Shown one piece after another: positions 1 to 11,300 of a DNA stretch of 64,000 nucleotides; position 1 is the first letter of the stretch; each line of letters begins with the position of its first letter. Position numbers and translations under genes: made by a program. This DNA is from Blattamonas nauphoetae (taxonomy: Eukaryota; Preaxostyla; Oxymonadida). The DNA lies in NCBI GenBank assembly GCA_033064195.1, contig JARBJD010000262.1, positions 1-64,000 on the forward strand. Direction: 5' to 3'. The notes under the pieces are model-generated. The model had not been told where the DNA came from and searched no databases. It saw only the letters and a program-made list of their open reading frames with translations.

Positions 1-605
1 AATGTTCTCGCCGTGTCCTTCCTGTTCAAGTTGCTCTCCCCTGTCTCTTCGATCAGAATCCGCTGGAGGACGACCGGCACATCGACCCAAGTGATGTCGA
101 CATCGAGTGGAGTGTGAGAAGGAGGAGCGAAGGCCACACTGTCAGCCACATTCAGGACGTGATGTGAGTGTGAATACGGGGCCTGTGGACGATACGGGTA
201 AAGAGCGACCAACGGCGAGCGAGACAGCATCCTCTGCGCGATGATGGAGACGAGAGTTCTGAGAAATGGACGAGTCGCTGAGGTGCTTGTGAAGGTGAGA
301 GGAAGTGATTGTTGAAGCAGCATCGATCCGGTCGTTCCGACTGTCAGTTCCTCTTCAGTAGCAAACTGAAGGAAGGGCTACTGAGACAACACTCTGATCA
401 TCGGCCCACACGACGTGGACGGCGTAAGCAGCAGAAGAAGATCAGCAATCGGGCTGGAATCCAGCGTCTGCCCATTCTGGTCGAACGAGTTTCGATATAC
501 TTCGCGCAGTGTGTTCTTCGTGGAAGAGTGGGCGAGGGTAGTGACTGACAAGGACTCGGGGAGATGTTTGATGAAGACGTCGACAATTGCTTGTCGTTGG
601 AGTGG
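1..605 (-). CDS. Unknown protein, 3' part beyond left edge
   Basis: The minus strand is open from 605 to the left edge once one 27-nt GT-AG intron (366-392, phase 0) is removed. The exon at 393-605 is exactly 71 codons and follows a pyrimidine-rich acceptor ending CCTCAG. The exon at 1-365 stays open and leaves the window, so the C-terminus is missing. The translation has normal mixed composition (for example AIVDVFIKHLPESLSVTTL and DVDITWVDVPVVLQRILIEE) and no low-complexity signature. I recognise no family. Upstream sequence (606-1621) reads like more of the same gene but is broken, so this may be the tail of a pseudogene. The coding claim rests on frame openness and splice-phase agreement only. 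Confidence 0.5.
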
Positions 606-1621
606 CTGAGGGAAGTGAAGTGGGGGTGAGGGAGGAGGATGGGGGGTTCGGAAATGGTCGGTGTTTGTGAGCTGATGATGGCTATTTCACTTTTGTTCAT
701 TTTGGAGAACCCAGTTCATTTGTTTATTTCTTTCGCTCAGAGATTGGGACTGTTACACAAGCACACACGTGAATGTGGAATATGACGGATTATGGTTGAA
801 CCCTGTTTAAAGGGAGGCTCTGAACGTTGTCAATATCGATGTAACAATCCAATTTATGTCAGGATCCATTCTGGGAAGCAGTCTTGTGTCAGGCTGAGCC
901 GATACGGATTCGAACTCGTGGGTGCTCTGTGCAGTGACTATTCCGGCCAATCCTGTCTCAGTAGCCCGTGAATGGAAGCGAGGGGGAGTTGTTCCATATG
1001 ATAGTTCTCCCAATAGGCTCGAATGAAGCTGTGGATGAACGCGTTGTCTTTGGATATGCTAAGGAACAATAATGCAAATTCCTCCTGAGAAAAGATGACT
1101 GAACCACATCCAGAAGCGTAGGTTCGAAATTGTTGATTGTCGCTGGAGAGGATAGTTCCAAATGAATTGGTGAACGGGGTTGAGACCTGTCGGTCGGGAC
1201 GTCGCGCATTTCTTCCGGACGTTCAGTTTATGCAACAAGTTGCAGAAACGAGGAATAGAGATGTGTGAAGTGTGGCTCGGTTGGACTGTTGAACGAGTTA
1301 CGTTGACGGTTCAAAGAAAAGACGACGAATCTCCAGACGGCGCCATCGCCATTTGAGATAATATAATTCAGCACACTGAAAAGGTTTCACAGTAATGCTC
1401 GTCGGGTTAAGATGAAAACAACATCTCAAGATAATTTGAAGGTCTCGGTGTTGCTGAAGAAAGACCTCTGATGAGAGATGGTGAGGAAATGGCACTCACT
1501 AACCAAACAGTGCTGTTCTCCGCATCCAAACAACATGTGGCGTTACAGGAAAAACGACATCATATCGTAGTCCTGTCTGGGGAGTCATTGGGAAGCTTGG
1601 ATGGAAGGATGACCGAGGCAT
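606..1621 (-). pseudogene. Decayed upstream part of the left-edge gene
   Basis: An ATG at 1619-1621 opens a frame of about 34 codons. A 36-nt GT-AG intron (near 1480-1516) joins it in phase to a second open exon. After that, coding-like stretches continue on the minus strand but in shifting frames. One change sits at a TTTT run near 1388, there is an in-frame TAA near 1228, and further shifts occur near 1090 and 955. Pieces such as EEFALLFLSISKDNAFIHSF and NYIISNGDGAVWRF look like real protein. Most likely this is a host gene that has lost function; a poorly sequenced gene is the alternative. No family is recognised. Confidence 0.4.
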
Positions 1622-1947
1622 TGTTGGTGTATGAATTGACACGACTGAAAAGTAAAAGGTAAAGAAGTTGTAAGAAGATTGTCAGACATTGAGGAAAGGT
1701 TTTGCGTATTCGAACCAGAGGGAAGTGGGACGCGAAAAGTTTAAGAGAACGAATCTTGGCATGTCTCGTCAATCCTGACAAGTTCCATCGGATGAAATGT
1801 GTTCACGCGGAGAGCTGTGACTTCTGAGAGAATTGCAGGGATAGCCGGCTTAAAGATGGAAGACTGAAAAAATGACCTGAAAGGAATCTTTACAAATGGG
1901 AGTGGTTGAAAGCTGAGGAATTAGAGTGAATAGTGAGGGTTCACAAA

Positions 1948-3150
1948 TTAGAATTCGTCAAAGTCAAAGCTGTGTTGTGTCGGTTGTGACTCCGGAGATG
2001 AGGACGTGTTTGATATACGACGAACGTGGCTGATGTCCGCATGAGCCTTTCTGGAAATTGCTTTGATTTTTGCTATTGTAAGAGCTGGCTCAACAGTGTG
2101 AGCCAGCGCTCTGTCACTAAACGTGTCATCAAAGGAAAACCCCGACCAAGAGTCGATGTGCAGGTTCGTCAGCCATACAGCGATTTGCGTGTCCATATTG
2201 ATTGAATCCATCCCTCCATCATACGTTCCGGCTAAACGAAGCCAAATAGTCTTCATTCTTCCAAAAAATCTTTCCACTTCAATTCTTTCGTGAGCAACCC
2301 ATTTGTTGTGCTCTTTTACTTGCTCATTGCTCCTGTTCTCTTCTGTGAGTTTTGTTGGACGGATAAATCGAAATTGTGGAAATTGACCAAGGTACCCCTG
2401 ATCCCCCATGATTCCCCATGATGTCTCTCCATTCTCTTTGAATACGAGTTTTTCTGATTCTGTCTTTTGGAGGTATTGCTCGATAATGGGAAGATTTTCG
2501 CGGAAGACCATCACATCGTGTTTGGAGCCTTGATATCCATCAGAAACAAAAAGGGCTTTGTGGGGTGGTGATGCCGACACGCAAACCTGAAATTTCATCG
2601 CATATACGTCGTGATGACCATCCCATAAAACTTTGCCATGGTTATGTGGAACCAATGGCTTCGGAACGACGATGGTGGTGGCATCAACGTACAGTGCCAC
2701 GAATGGCCATTTCGAGAGTTGATTTGGGACGGGACGAGGGGGGGAATTAAACAAATCTGATAGAACAGAGTGCAACCTGGGTCGGATGTTATGAATTGCG
2801 TTGGATGTCATCGTTTCGCTGAGATTCATGAATCGAGATATTTGCTTCTGTTTCGTTTGGGATGAAAGCCATTCTAGGTAAATAATTAGCTCATCTGAGG
2901 TTGCCAAGCTCTTCTTCTTTCCCCTCTTTGGTCCCTCAGGAAATTTGTCTGATATTCGTGTCACAAGCGAATGGAAGTTGTCGGCGGAGATTCGCAGTTG
3001 TTCCCAATGATTCCCGTCTTCGTAGCTCTGCGTTAATCCCCCGGTTTTTTCTGGTTTTTTCTTAATGGGTCTCGTATTCAAAATAGCCTGGGTTTGTCTT
3101 GTTTTTAACTTTTGTAATTCGTTCAGCTGAGTTGACGATGCCCTTTTCAC
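1948..3150 (-). CDS. PIF/Harbinger-type DDE transposase
   Basis: A single open frame of about 400 residues with the layout of DDE_Tnp_4 (PIF/Harbinger, HARBI1-like) nucleases, which cut and paste DNA transposons. Candidate catalytic residues are visible: D in ALYVDATTIV, D in MGDQGYLG, and E in RIEVERFFGRMK. The accessory motif DGYQGSKHDVMVF also fits. Length suits the family. The first codon of the open frame is GTG (3148-3150), and TGA lies just upstream, so the true N-terminus is probably on an unseen exon or lost. I searched about 150 bp on each side and found no convincing terminal inverted repeat or TWA target duplication. It may therefore be an old or domesticated copy. It separates the left-edge gene from the decayed helical-repeat gene. 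Confidence 0.8.
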   Translation of the reverse strand: MKRASSTQLNELQKLKTRQTQAILNTRPIKKKPEKTGGLTQSYEDGNHWEQLRISADNFHSLVTRISDKFPEGPKRGKKKSLATSDELIIYLEWLSSQTKQKQISRFMNLSETMTSNAIHNIRPRLHSVLSDLFNSPPRPVPNQLSKWPFVALYVDATTIVVPKPLVPHNHGKVLWDGHHDVYAMKFQVCVSASPPHKALFVSDGYQGSKHDVMVFRENLPIIEQYLQKTESEKLVFKENGETSWGIMGDQGYLGQFPQFRFIRPTKLTEENRSNEQVKEHNKWVAHERIEVERFFGRMKTIWLRLAGTYDGGMDSINMDTQIAVWLTNLHIDSWSGFSFDDTFSDRALAHTVEPALTIAKIKAISRKAHADISHVRRISNTSSSPESQPTQHSFDFDEF

Positions 3151-3239
3151 TTTCGAATCTCCTCAGTCTCTATGGGGAGATTTAACTCTCCTGGCTGTGG
3201 AGAGACATGGGATCTCATCAGGTTCGTTGCTCTATCTAG

Positions 3240-6200
3240 AGGACTGGGGAATTCCAATTCAAGCTGTGTGTGAAAGGTGATGGAGACCCGAACAGACTCT
3301 GGTATGAAATTGGACTTCTTCAAGTTTATTACACAATGAATAGGAAAGAATCACATACTTCCAGATCGTCTGTGTGGATTGTAAGGATACGGACGGGGTC
3401 GGCGGAAGCAGTAAGTCCGATGGGCTATCGGAGGCATTTTCGATTGTTTCCGACTAGAACACATGACAGTCTATTGAACCAAAACATACAGTTGGACTTT
3501 GAAGATTCTGTGAGAGACTCATTTTGTAATGGTTCGGACCTGAACAATCCTTTTTCAGCGAAGAGTCATGGACTGACAGAAGTTCTCCGGATTGTTACAC
3601 AATCCCCACACTTTGGTTGACCTGATTTTTGCTTGATTCCTCCAGTTTCTGCCACAAAGACATTCAACTCTGAATAAGGCTGAACTCCTCATTATCACCA
3701 ATCCTGTGTTCATGAACTCCAACAGCACTATCCTCATTCTCGTATTCTCAGCAATCCACAATATTTGTCACACGAGTGTGTTCTTCCCCTTTTTCACCTC
3801 TTCAAGAGGAACTTGCTGCCACCACGGTACAGCAGGAACTGATAAACGCTATTGTGATGATTCCTTTTGATTTCTTCTTTCGAAAAGACGAGGATCTCAT
3901 CCAATGAATGGTGCTTACCCTTGCATCGCTCGCATCTTCAGGTTTCTCTCACATTCTCTCTCATCGCCATTTTGTGTCATTCCTGTGGCAGCGTGAAAAC
4001 TCCCCCGAGAAATGTTTAAAGTCGTCTGATCGTCCTTCCCTTGTACCAATTCTCGTTAAGCACACGTTTGCTAACTTGTTGCTAGATCGGGTGCTATCTC
4101 CACTCCCATCGAGACATTCGCGTAACAACTGAACAAACCTCTCCATGTACGACCCACATCGGCAATCCTTTGTGTCTTGCACCTTGCGTCATGTATGTCC
4201 TTTCTTTTTTTTGGCTTTTAATTTCGCCCCATCCTTGCTTGAAACTGAAACCATCACGAAGCTTACAATAGGCATCTGCATCTTTCCGAAAATTTCGACT
4301 CTCATTCATTCCATTGTTATGTTCTTTAACCAACTTATCGACCAAGGTTTCACTCTCCTCATCTCATCTCTCCAGGACCAGAAAACACTGTCGATCAATT
4401 CCCGAGCCTGAGCATTTGGCTCCTGTTGTTGCCACTTTCCGACCTCACTGTTCGAATAACCAGTCGATCACTCGAATCGGGACAGGCCTTCTTGCTCTCC
4501 TCGCCCAGAACAGTTTTCTCCTTTCTGTCTGACTATTTTTTCATCAATTTAGATCACGGAAATCTGGAATGTGTTGAAGAAGGAGTTATTGAATCTTTGG
4601 TAAACATTCTGAGGAAGAATTCGGATCAACCAGAGAACTTGATAAATTCGACATCTGTTCTTTCAAACTCTGTTGCCAACTCTCTTCAGAACGGATCGAG
4701 TCCTTTTATTGGTTCCTTCGACACTCAATCACAGTAATCTCACACATCTTGGCCAGCCCAACGCCTACTCTCCTCGCTCAATGTATCTCGACTCCTCTTA
4801 CAGATATTCTGGAGAACACCACTCAAACAACACCACCTGACATGCAAGTCGCATCAGCTTACTCACAAAAGCCCAAAAAAACCAATACGAAGAGAGCTCG
4901 CCAGAATCCATTCAGAATCAGGAAAAGGTTGATGGGAATGAAGCAAGCCAGTCTAATCCTCAATCTCCCTCCCAATCGTAACAACGCGATGAAGAAAACC
5001 AGTTGGAGACAACGGGAGCTACTGAAGAACATGTCCCGCCTGAGTCCATTCACGCACACCAGCCAACCCCTCTATCCACACCTCCTTCGACCCTTCCTCC
5101 AGATCCCCCACACACCCAGCCACAGCCAGCCTCGGCAGAATCGTCGCCGACAATCTAAGCAGCAGACATCTTGGAATCAGAGACTCCAAGCCCGCTCCTC
5201 CTCGCCATGCTCACACTGCACGAGATCTCCTGTGAGTCAGACGACCAGGGATTGATGAGTGACTGCCTGACGATGCGGAGCAACTTGTTCATCAACTCCT
5301 TCGTCCCGTTCTTCGGGAATGCTGCGCTCTGCCTGGACAACCTGAACGAACTGCGCGCGTCGCCATCTTCCTCCCCTCCCTCGCCATCGCCGTGTTCTGC
5401 GGAGGCCTGACTGTTCTCTTTGACTGCATCCATCTTCTGTCGGGGTGCGACGAGGACGTGAGCAGCAGCAAGGGCCATCGAGAGCACCAGGTGCTGATGC
5501 GCGTGTGGCTGGCTGTGGTGAACGTGTTCCATCTGTCACTGCACAGCGGCAGCGAGGGCAGACATTCAGCAGCCGCTGAGATCGACGCGGGTGTGCTGGA
5601 AATGCTCCAAACTGCCTTTTCGAAGGAGAGTATGCGGAACATACAACACGACGCGGTGTTTGACGAGACAGACCCACAGCGAGGATCGGAGGAGCAGATT
5701 GCGGTGCAGAAGGACAGAAAGATGACACAAGTTCTGAACCGCGTGACGGAGCTGCTGTAGTTGATTGTGAGCACTTCAGATACGGCAAGAGAAGCAGACA
5801 CGTCGCTCTCAACCACCCCGAACCCAAGTGGAACCGTGTACGCTCGGAAGACGTGTGCCAGCTCGGTGCAAGTGTGTGCCTGCTGATGCAGAGCGTGTAG
5901 GCAGCCTGGATCTGAGCGTGCCGAACGAGTGGCACATGCTGGGCGAGTCGATCAAGACACTACGGATGCTGGTCGAGCTGGCGAGGGATTCGGAGTGGAT
6001 CATCCTCGTCCCGAACGACACGCCGGACAAAGAATCAGACGACGAGCAGGGAGATGAGAAGAAGGAAGAAAAATAGAAGGACGAAGAGGACAAGGAAGAA
6101 AACGAGAAAGATGGGAAGGAGGAAGAGGCAGCCGAGGGGGCACCTACTGAAGACACATCACGAACTGAAAGCAACTCGCACGTCGTCGACCATGTCTCGC

Positions 6201-7000
6201 CCATCCGACACGCCGACACACTGCAAGCCCGACCTCGCCGCCTGCCGAACATCAACAACGCCGGCCTCGCTCTGGTCGAGATTGTGTCTGCTGCTGTCCG
6301 TCTGAACAACTGGGCAGTCGCGCAAGATGCTGTGTCTGTCATTGTGACCCTTCTCAACTCGGCTGTGATGGCCAGCACGATCGAGCTGGGGCAGCCACTC
6401 GAAAGCGACGAGGAGCAGATGGTGTCGCTCATCTCGGAGTCACTCAAGCTGACCGAGAACGCTGTCGAGAGCTTCGCTACACAGAGCCAGTTGTTGAGAA
6501 GGAGACAGACGAGGACACCATAGCTGAGCTGGCGGAGCGCCTTCAGGTCGAGTTGACACTGCATGCTCTTCTGGCTGAACTGAACACGATTGACCTGACG
6601 ACTGTGCTTTCGAAGACGCAAGTGCTGAGTGCCCTTTCTCTTCTCTACCTCGCCGCCTCTTCCCCCGTCGGAGCAGCCAAACCGCGCCAGCTGAATGGGT
6701 GAGGAGAGTCGGCAGGACTGACGCCAAAAATGACAACACCACACCGCCCAGTCAAGCATTAACGTTGAAAGCGAACGAAATCTATGATCAGTCAACTTCC
6801 CCGGCTTTTTTGGACACGCAATCTCCCCAAACTTTTCCTCACGATCCAACCACTGGTACTTCCACCTCCACTCACGCTCAGATGACCATCCCCTCCATCC
6901 ATTTCGCAAACAGATTAAGTCTCGACAATACGTAGCTTCCACCTCAACCATTATCGACCCAATCTCCCTCGCTCTTCTCCACACAGGCGAGAACATCTCC
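3240..7000 (+). pseudogene. Decayed large helical-repeat (ARM/HEAT-like) gene
   Basis: Coding-like segments on the plus strand follow each other but change frame many times. Examples are 3636-3860, about 4549-4737 (after a TTTAG acceptor), 5170-5409, 5392-5757, 5828-6073, 6075-6523 and 6500-6700. Several joins are plain in-frame stops: TAA near 5157 and TAG near 6074. Others are frame changes with no splice sites between. Segments are leucine-rich amphipathic helices (VIESLVNILRKNSDQPENLI, VSVIVTLLNSAVM, RLQVELTLHALLAELNTI) joined by acidic, Pro-rich linkers. This composition is typical of alpha-solenoid proteins, but I cannot name the family. The number of breaks makes introns alone an unlikely explanation. 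The extent on the left is uncertain. Confidence 0.45.
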
Positions 7001-8364
7001 TAGATCTGGACCCATCGCAAAAATCATAACCAAAACCAGCCAATTCTAACAATCTTCAATCGTTGACAGCGCTCTTGTTCTCCTGTATCAGGTTCCAGCT
7101 TGTCTCTGACTCGTCTGGGAATTACCTTTTCTCGTAACTGATCTCGAACTCTGAGGTCGAGAATGGTCGCTGGAAACGATCTTGGTGGAAAGAACTGCAC
7201 AGAACAAGGTGCATCCAAGCAATGATCCACTGCATCTGACTCCATCTCACTGTTTATGAAAAGCTGGTTAAGAAAAAGCCAACAAACTCAGAACGTGAGC
7301 CGCTTGTGTGGGCTTATTTCAGCAATATCGCTTTCTCTGCTCCACTCATTCTCCCAAAATGGGACAGAACGTCTGTGACAGGGAAAGACACGCTCAGTCC
7401 ACCACATTCTGTTTGTACCCCACTTGCGACTCTCAGCACTTCGCTCAATGCTTCACACGTCATCCCCGTCTCTCCTGAAAGACTCCAGAAACCAACAAAG
7501 TACTTGGAAAAGACAAAGTCAATCACGATTTCTTCCTGTCATTCGCCTGCGATCAGCATGACTGTTGTGTCATTCAAAGAGGCACCACTGTTCCTGTAAG
7601 GACGTTCTGTCTCGGTGGGATTTGGTTTACTCGGTTTGCCATCTGTGAACGAGAAGCCGCGAAGCTCTGTCAACATTTCGAAGGTGCCTGAGATTGTTCC
7701 GACGATACTACTAAAAGAAGCAGGACAACACACCTCCTTTCCAAGCTGGTGTGGAAGTCGCCAAAGGAACACCAACAAGTACCGAAATCTCGCTAACTGA
7801 ACTTTAATTCTCGTCAAACACAGTGTTTGTTGTTGCAACGAGAGATCTAACATTTCTGAAAGGATTGATTGAAATTGGAGACCATCTCACGATATTATGG
7901 TAAGTTTTCGGAATCAATACCATCGTTTCTTAACTTATTGGTTGAGTCTCTCAGAGATCAGCAGTCGGCGAGGAAAAGTTAAAAATGAATGGGATGGTCA
8001 ACAGATCTTCCTTGAAACTAAAAAAGACCGGGTGTTTTACCGTTCACACACTGTTTGCGAATGCAAAGAAATGGATCTCAGGTGAATTAAGAGTGTTAAC
8101 TGACAAAAATGTTTTGTTGTGGGTCTTAATTTGAAAGAACTTGGTTATTTTGAAATAACCCTGTTCTTTTGAAAGAACTCTTTCGATTCAATTAGGATCG
8201 TACCCTATTCAAATAGAAGTCACTTCATTCAGATTTATCGACCTTATATTTAAAATAACCCTCATAAATTTGCATCAACCGTAACATTTCAAAAAACCAT
8301 ACTTCATTCAGTTTGGGTCTACTAAGTCCATGATTCTTTGATCAAGCCCTATCTTCGTTTTCAC
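7001..8364. other. Unassigned stretch, no convincing gene
   Basis: The minus strand from 7853 to 7314 is one frame broken by a single TGA near 7530 and has ordinary composition, but no family or start is recognisable. The plus strand at 7306-7599 is also open. From about 8090 to 8330 the sequence is AT-rich with short A/T inverted repeats, such as the AAATAACC / GGTTATTT words. This stretch probably includes the upstream region of the receptor gene that starts at 8365. Confidence 0.3.
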
Positions 8365-11300
8365 ATGCTGTTAGTTTCTCTTCTCTTCAGTTATGTTCTA
8401 TCCAATCAGTTCACAACACTTCCTCACAATCTCTCTGACCTGCTCTTTGCACAGGACAATTCTGACGGCAAACTGTTGAACAGTGAAATCAATTGTCTTC
8501 CTCGATGTTACACAGCAACAGATATCACGCTCGAAGGAGGATATTTCACCTTGATTGGATCGAAAGATGGCACGACGATGACCTCAGAGAATTCTGCGTC
8601 GAATTCGAGTTCGATGTTGATTCTGAAGAATCTGTCACTCCGACTTCCGGTTCTTGGGTCTTGTAACAAGGAATAAAGGGTGCGATCAGACAATACATTC
8701 ATTTAACTCCATTTCAGTTTTTCTCCACTTCACAAAACTGCAGTTCAGAACTTCTCAAATTGAATCAATGATTTAGTGATCGGTGTTCAGCTATAGTTGG
8801 TGAGAACTGTGCCTTGCGAACCCATAATTCACTCTGATCATCCCCAAATTCAGACCTCACAACAGCTTTCACTTCAAATACTGTCCCTTGTTTCTCCTAT
8901 CTCATTTTCGTAACTTGTTTCCCTTCATCATTAACCTAAATTCGCAAAACACCGACGATCTAACCTTACCTCAATTTGGCAAGACCCAAGAACCGGAAGC
9001 CGGAGTGACAGATTCATCAATATCGTGCCAGACGATGCAGATTGAACAAATTCATGGACACACAGCAACGATTGATGACTCGTCCTCCTTTGTGACGGTC
9101 CATTGCACTATCTGCCTCCACAATGATGAGGCTGCTCTCCTTGTTTCTGGAACGTCACAAATGATCCACACCGACATTGTGATTGCCAACCCCTTCCGAA
9201 CAGCTCCGCTTGTTTTCAGTGGATGTGGAAGTGGGTCGTTCCAACTGCATGAACTGACACTTTCGGACTTGGTGGTCGCTGAAGGAATGTCACTTCTCGG
9301 AAACAGCCTCTCTTCGCTTTCTCTGTCGAACACAGTCTTTCGCAATGTGTCGAACTTCGATGCATTCCCAACCATTCCCGACGATGCATCGATGCAGACC
9401 ACCCAAGTTTCAGGCTGCGAATTGGACACCGTTGAGAATGGGCTGTATGGAACGATCTTTGGAAACATCAACGGCGCAGGGACGTTTCTGGGGATGAATA
9501 TGACAATCCTGAGCAACGATGCCACATATCAGACTTCGTATGTCAACAAACCAAGTAAAGAGTTTACATCAAGAACATCACTCGAATCTGTATATTTTGA
9601 GAACTGCACCACGACGGCTCATGGCGGAGGATTGTGTTACAAAGGTATCGGCGACTTTTCTCTCAAAACCAGCAAGTTTGTCAATTGTAAAGGGACCACA
9701 TACCAGCAGTCACGGAGGGGCATTCTCGTTCTTTTCGAAAGGCACCACTGGAACAGCCACACTTGAAGTGTCAAATTGCATCATCATCGGATGTTATGCC
9801 GGTCATGTGGGTGGTGGCTTGCATGTCGGCCAATACAGTCCAGCCAATCAACCAATCACTGCAACACTTGAAAACATTGCAATTGAAACGTCAAACGCAC
9901 CAAAAGGAATTGGAGGCCTCCTCATCCAATTTTTGTCTGAAACAACAATCAACAATGTTCAGATCGAGCATTGCACATCAAATTCATCGAACTTGTTCGG
10001 TGTTCAAGGAACCAAAGGCGTTCACAAACTCTCATCGTTTAAGATCATTTCTACGCAGAACTCCATATCCGATCTCGTCAGTCTTCACTGCTGCTACAAG
10101 CAGATCCAATTGTCTTCATGGCATGTCGCAGCGTCGGGTGAACTGACCGATGGTCTCATAATCTTTCGTCCAGTGTGGAATGATGTATTTGGAACTGCGC
10201 CTGATGGTAACGATATCCTCAAATATCCTCTCCCAACGATTTCAGACCTGTTCGTCGAAAGAGGCAACTCATCAAACGAACTACCATCATTGACTTTTGA
10301 CGAACAGTGGAACCGTCATTTCCAAGCCGCAGGTTTCACTCCTTCAGCACTCTTCACAACAGACTCATTCACAACTGCAAATCAGCCAGCTGTCATCGCG
10401 AATGGGGAACAGAGTGGATGGATGAAAGGAGCGCAGATCGAAATGAACAGCGAGGAAGGAGTGGAGGACTTCTTCTGCTGGGTGCGAAACTCGAAGTGCA
10501 AGTCTCTGCGCGACGTGCTTCCTCGGACAGGGTCGCAGTTCGATGGGTCGATCTGGATGGACGAGGGGAGATTTGAAGAGCACGACTTGAAGATCGGAGG
10601 CCGAAGATTGGGGATGACTGGGACGACACAAGAAGGGACGATTGTGAAAGATTGTGGATCGACGACGGCGCTGATGACAGTGACGACAGGACAGTTGACA
10701 CTGAGCACTCTGACTCTGTCGCCAAGTGGTTCGCAACCTCTGGTTTCGAGTGGGGGAAGTGTGATCATTTCCTGCATCTCGATCTCGCCTCTCTCGACAA
10801 GCTCGGCGTCTCTGATCACAGCAACAGGTGGATCGGTGACAGCGTCTCACCTCGAAGTTGCTTCAATCGCTTTCTCAGCTGGCCATGTGTTCAGCATTGC
10901 CAACGCTGATCTCTTCCTTTCGAATTGCGGCTTCTCGTCAATCAAGGGAGCTTCGGATGGATCAGTGTTCTCGTCGACAGGAAGTGGGAAGATCTTGCTG
11001 GACACTGTTTCATTCTCTGACTGTTCGTGTGATGATGCGAATGCTGGAAGCGTCATCCACATCACTCGCCCCTCTTTTGTGGAGAACCAGATTGTGCTGG
11101 AAGGTGTGACGATCGCATCGCCGTCTTCGACTCACAAATATCAAGTGTTCATCTCGTGTCCCTCTGCAGCTGGTCATGTGAAGGGGAGTTGGTGGTCGTT
11201 CGTGGCTGCTGTGCCAACCACGCCAGTTCTGCTTCGGAACGAATTCTGGTGTGAAGACTCGTCTGACTCGTCGAAATCGAGCTGCATGGCGTATCACGTG

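Noticed and set aside
9519-9690. Start codon of the left receptor at 9519
   Set aside because: The frame at 9519-9690 is not the receptor frame; homology with the paralogue lies in the other frame until about 9695.
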